Assembly: GCA_031553855.1 (NCBI GenBank)
Contig: JAVBKW010000047.1
Location: 1-39,599 of the forward strand
Direction: 5' to 3'
From: RACS-047 sp031553855
Lineage (GTDB): Bacteria; Bacillota; Clostridia; Christensenellales; Pumilibacteraceae
Length of the DNA stretch: 39,599 nucleotides
Part shown: positions 39,395 to 39,599 of the stretch, piece after piece
Position numbering within the stretch: the stretch's first letter is position 1
How the letters are laid out: every line of letters begins with the position of its first letter
Notes under the pieces: model-generated
Seen by the model: the letters and a program-made list of their open reading frames with translations, nothing else
Told to the model about the DNA's origin: nothing
Database searches by the model: none
Position numbers and translations under genes: made by a program

Positions 39395-39599
39395 TACAGA
39401 TAAATAACGTTTCTAAAAATTACGGAGCGGCAGAGGCTCTCAAAAACTTGAGTATAAGCGTAAACGACGGTAGTATTTTCGGGCTTGTCGGAAAGAACGG
39501 CTCGGGAAAATCGACTCTTTTGCGCGTAATGAGCGGCGTTTTTAAGGCCGACGGCGGAGAGGTCCTGTTTGACGGCGAAAATATTTATGAGAACGAACG
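39391..39599 (+). CDS. ABC transporter ATP-binding protein (partial, runs off the window)
   Basis: The first 69 residues of an ABC ATPase: MIQINNVSKNYG, then Walker A GKNGSGKST. It starts inside the GntR stop (ATGA) and should be the ATPase of the transporter controlled by that regulator. The remainder and the permease lie beyond the window. Confidence 0.9.
   Translation, partial: MIQINNVSKNYGAAEALKNLSISVNDGSIFGLVGKNGSGKSTLLRVMSGVFKADGGEVLFDGENIYENE

Overview
The window looks like part of the chromosome of an anaerobic, spore-forming-lineage Bacillota (Clostridia-type) bacterium. The evidence is a full-length Spo0A, a rubredoxin / flavodiiron protein / PerR-like operon, an agr-type LytTR two-component pair, a YtrA-type GntR regulator with its ABC transporter, and Gram-positive style Shine-Dalgarno (SD) sites and sigma-A promoters (TTGACA-N17-TATAAT). 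No genus can be assigned from sequence reading alone.

Layout. 0.1-2.3 kb (minus): ABC ATPase, ABC permease and a zinc-ribbon TM2 protein. 2.8-3.5 kb: spo0A. 3.8-5.3 kb: a small hypothetical protein and a membrane protein. 5.4-6.9 kb (minus): an ABC-F ATPase. 7.0-13.7 kb: an accessory segment with a HipBA-like toxin-antitoxin pair, a scar where a WYL regulator and an SPFH gene are truncated at the same point, a Fic AMP-transferase with an N-terminal inhibitory motif, a broken small gene and an AT-rich single-chain type IIG restriction-modification enzyme. 14.1-15.0 kb: a YwaF-like membrane protein. 15.1-18.5 kb: a divergent locus in which a duplicated SnoaL-like protein faces an operon of Rrf2 regulator, PNPOx-like flavoprotein, zinc macrodomain and SirTM-type sirtuin. 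Three matched operators overlap the two divergent promoters. 18.7-19.4 kb: tRNA-Thr(GGT) followed by an array of tRNA 5'-half copies, most carrying a hairpin insert of about 50 nt. 19.7-25.7 kb (minus): AEC transporter, tail-anchored TIR-like protein, XRE-membrane protein and a hybrid histidine kinase. 25.8-28.2 kb: a small Cys protein / XRE pair, then the PerR-FprA-rubredoxin operon. 28.4-31 kb (minus): GtrA, an AAA ATPase and a PflX-like radical SAM protein. 31.3 kb: ilvC. 32.7-34.6 kb: the LytTR / GHKL two-component system. 35-38.7 kb (minus): an AT-rich block with a secreted repeat protein, two paralogous lipoproteins and a DUF2975/XRE pair. 39.0 kb to the end: the GntR regulator and the start of an ABC ATPase.

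Three signals stand out. First, the Rrf2 / PNPOx / macrodomain / SirTM operon encodes a putative reversible ADP-ribosylation module without the GcvH-L and LplA2 partners of the described SirTM operons, under an apparent Rrf2 switch. Second, the tRNA-Thr-derived repeat array has a relative 4.7 kb away, and its insert module recurs in an unrelated intergenic palindrome. Third, five genes have a well-spaced promoter whose -10 box ends exactly 6 nt before the ATG, with no SD, and two more are close to this; leaderless mRNA appears common here. A family of long symmetric palindromes also occupies many intergenic regions, including the ilvC leader.

All functional assignments come from reading motifs by eye. 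No database search was possible.
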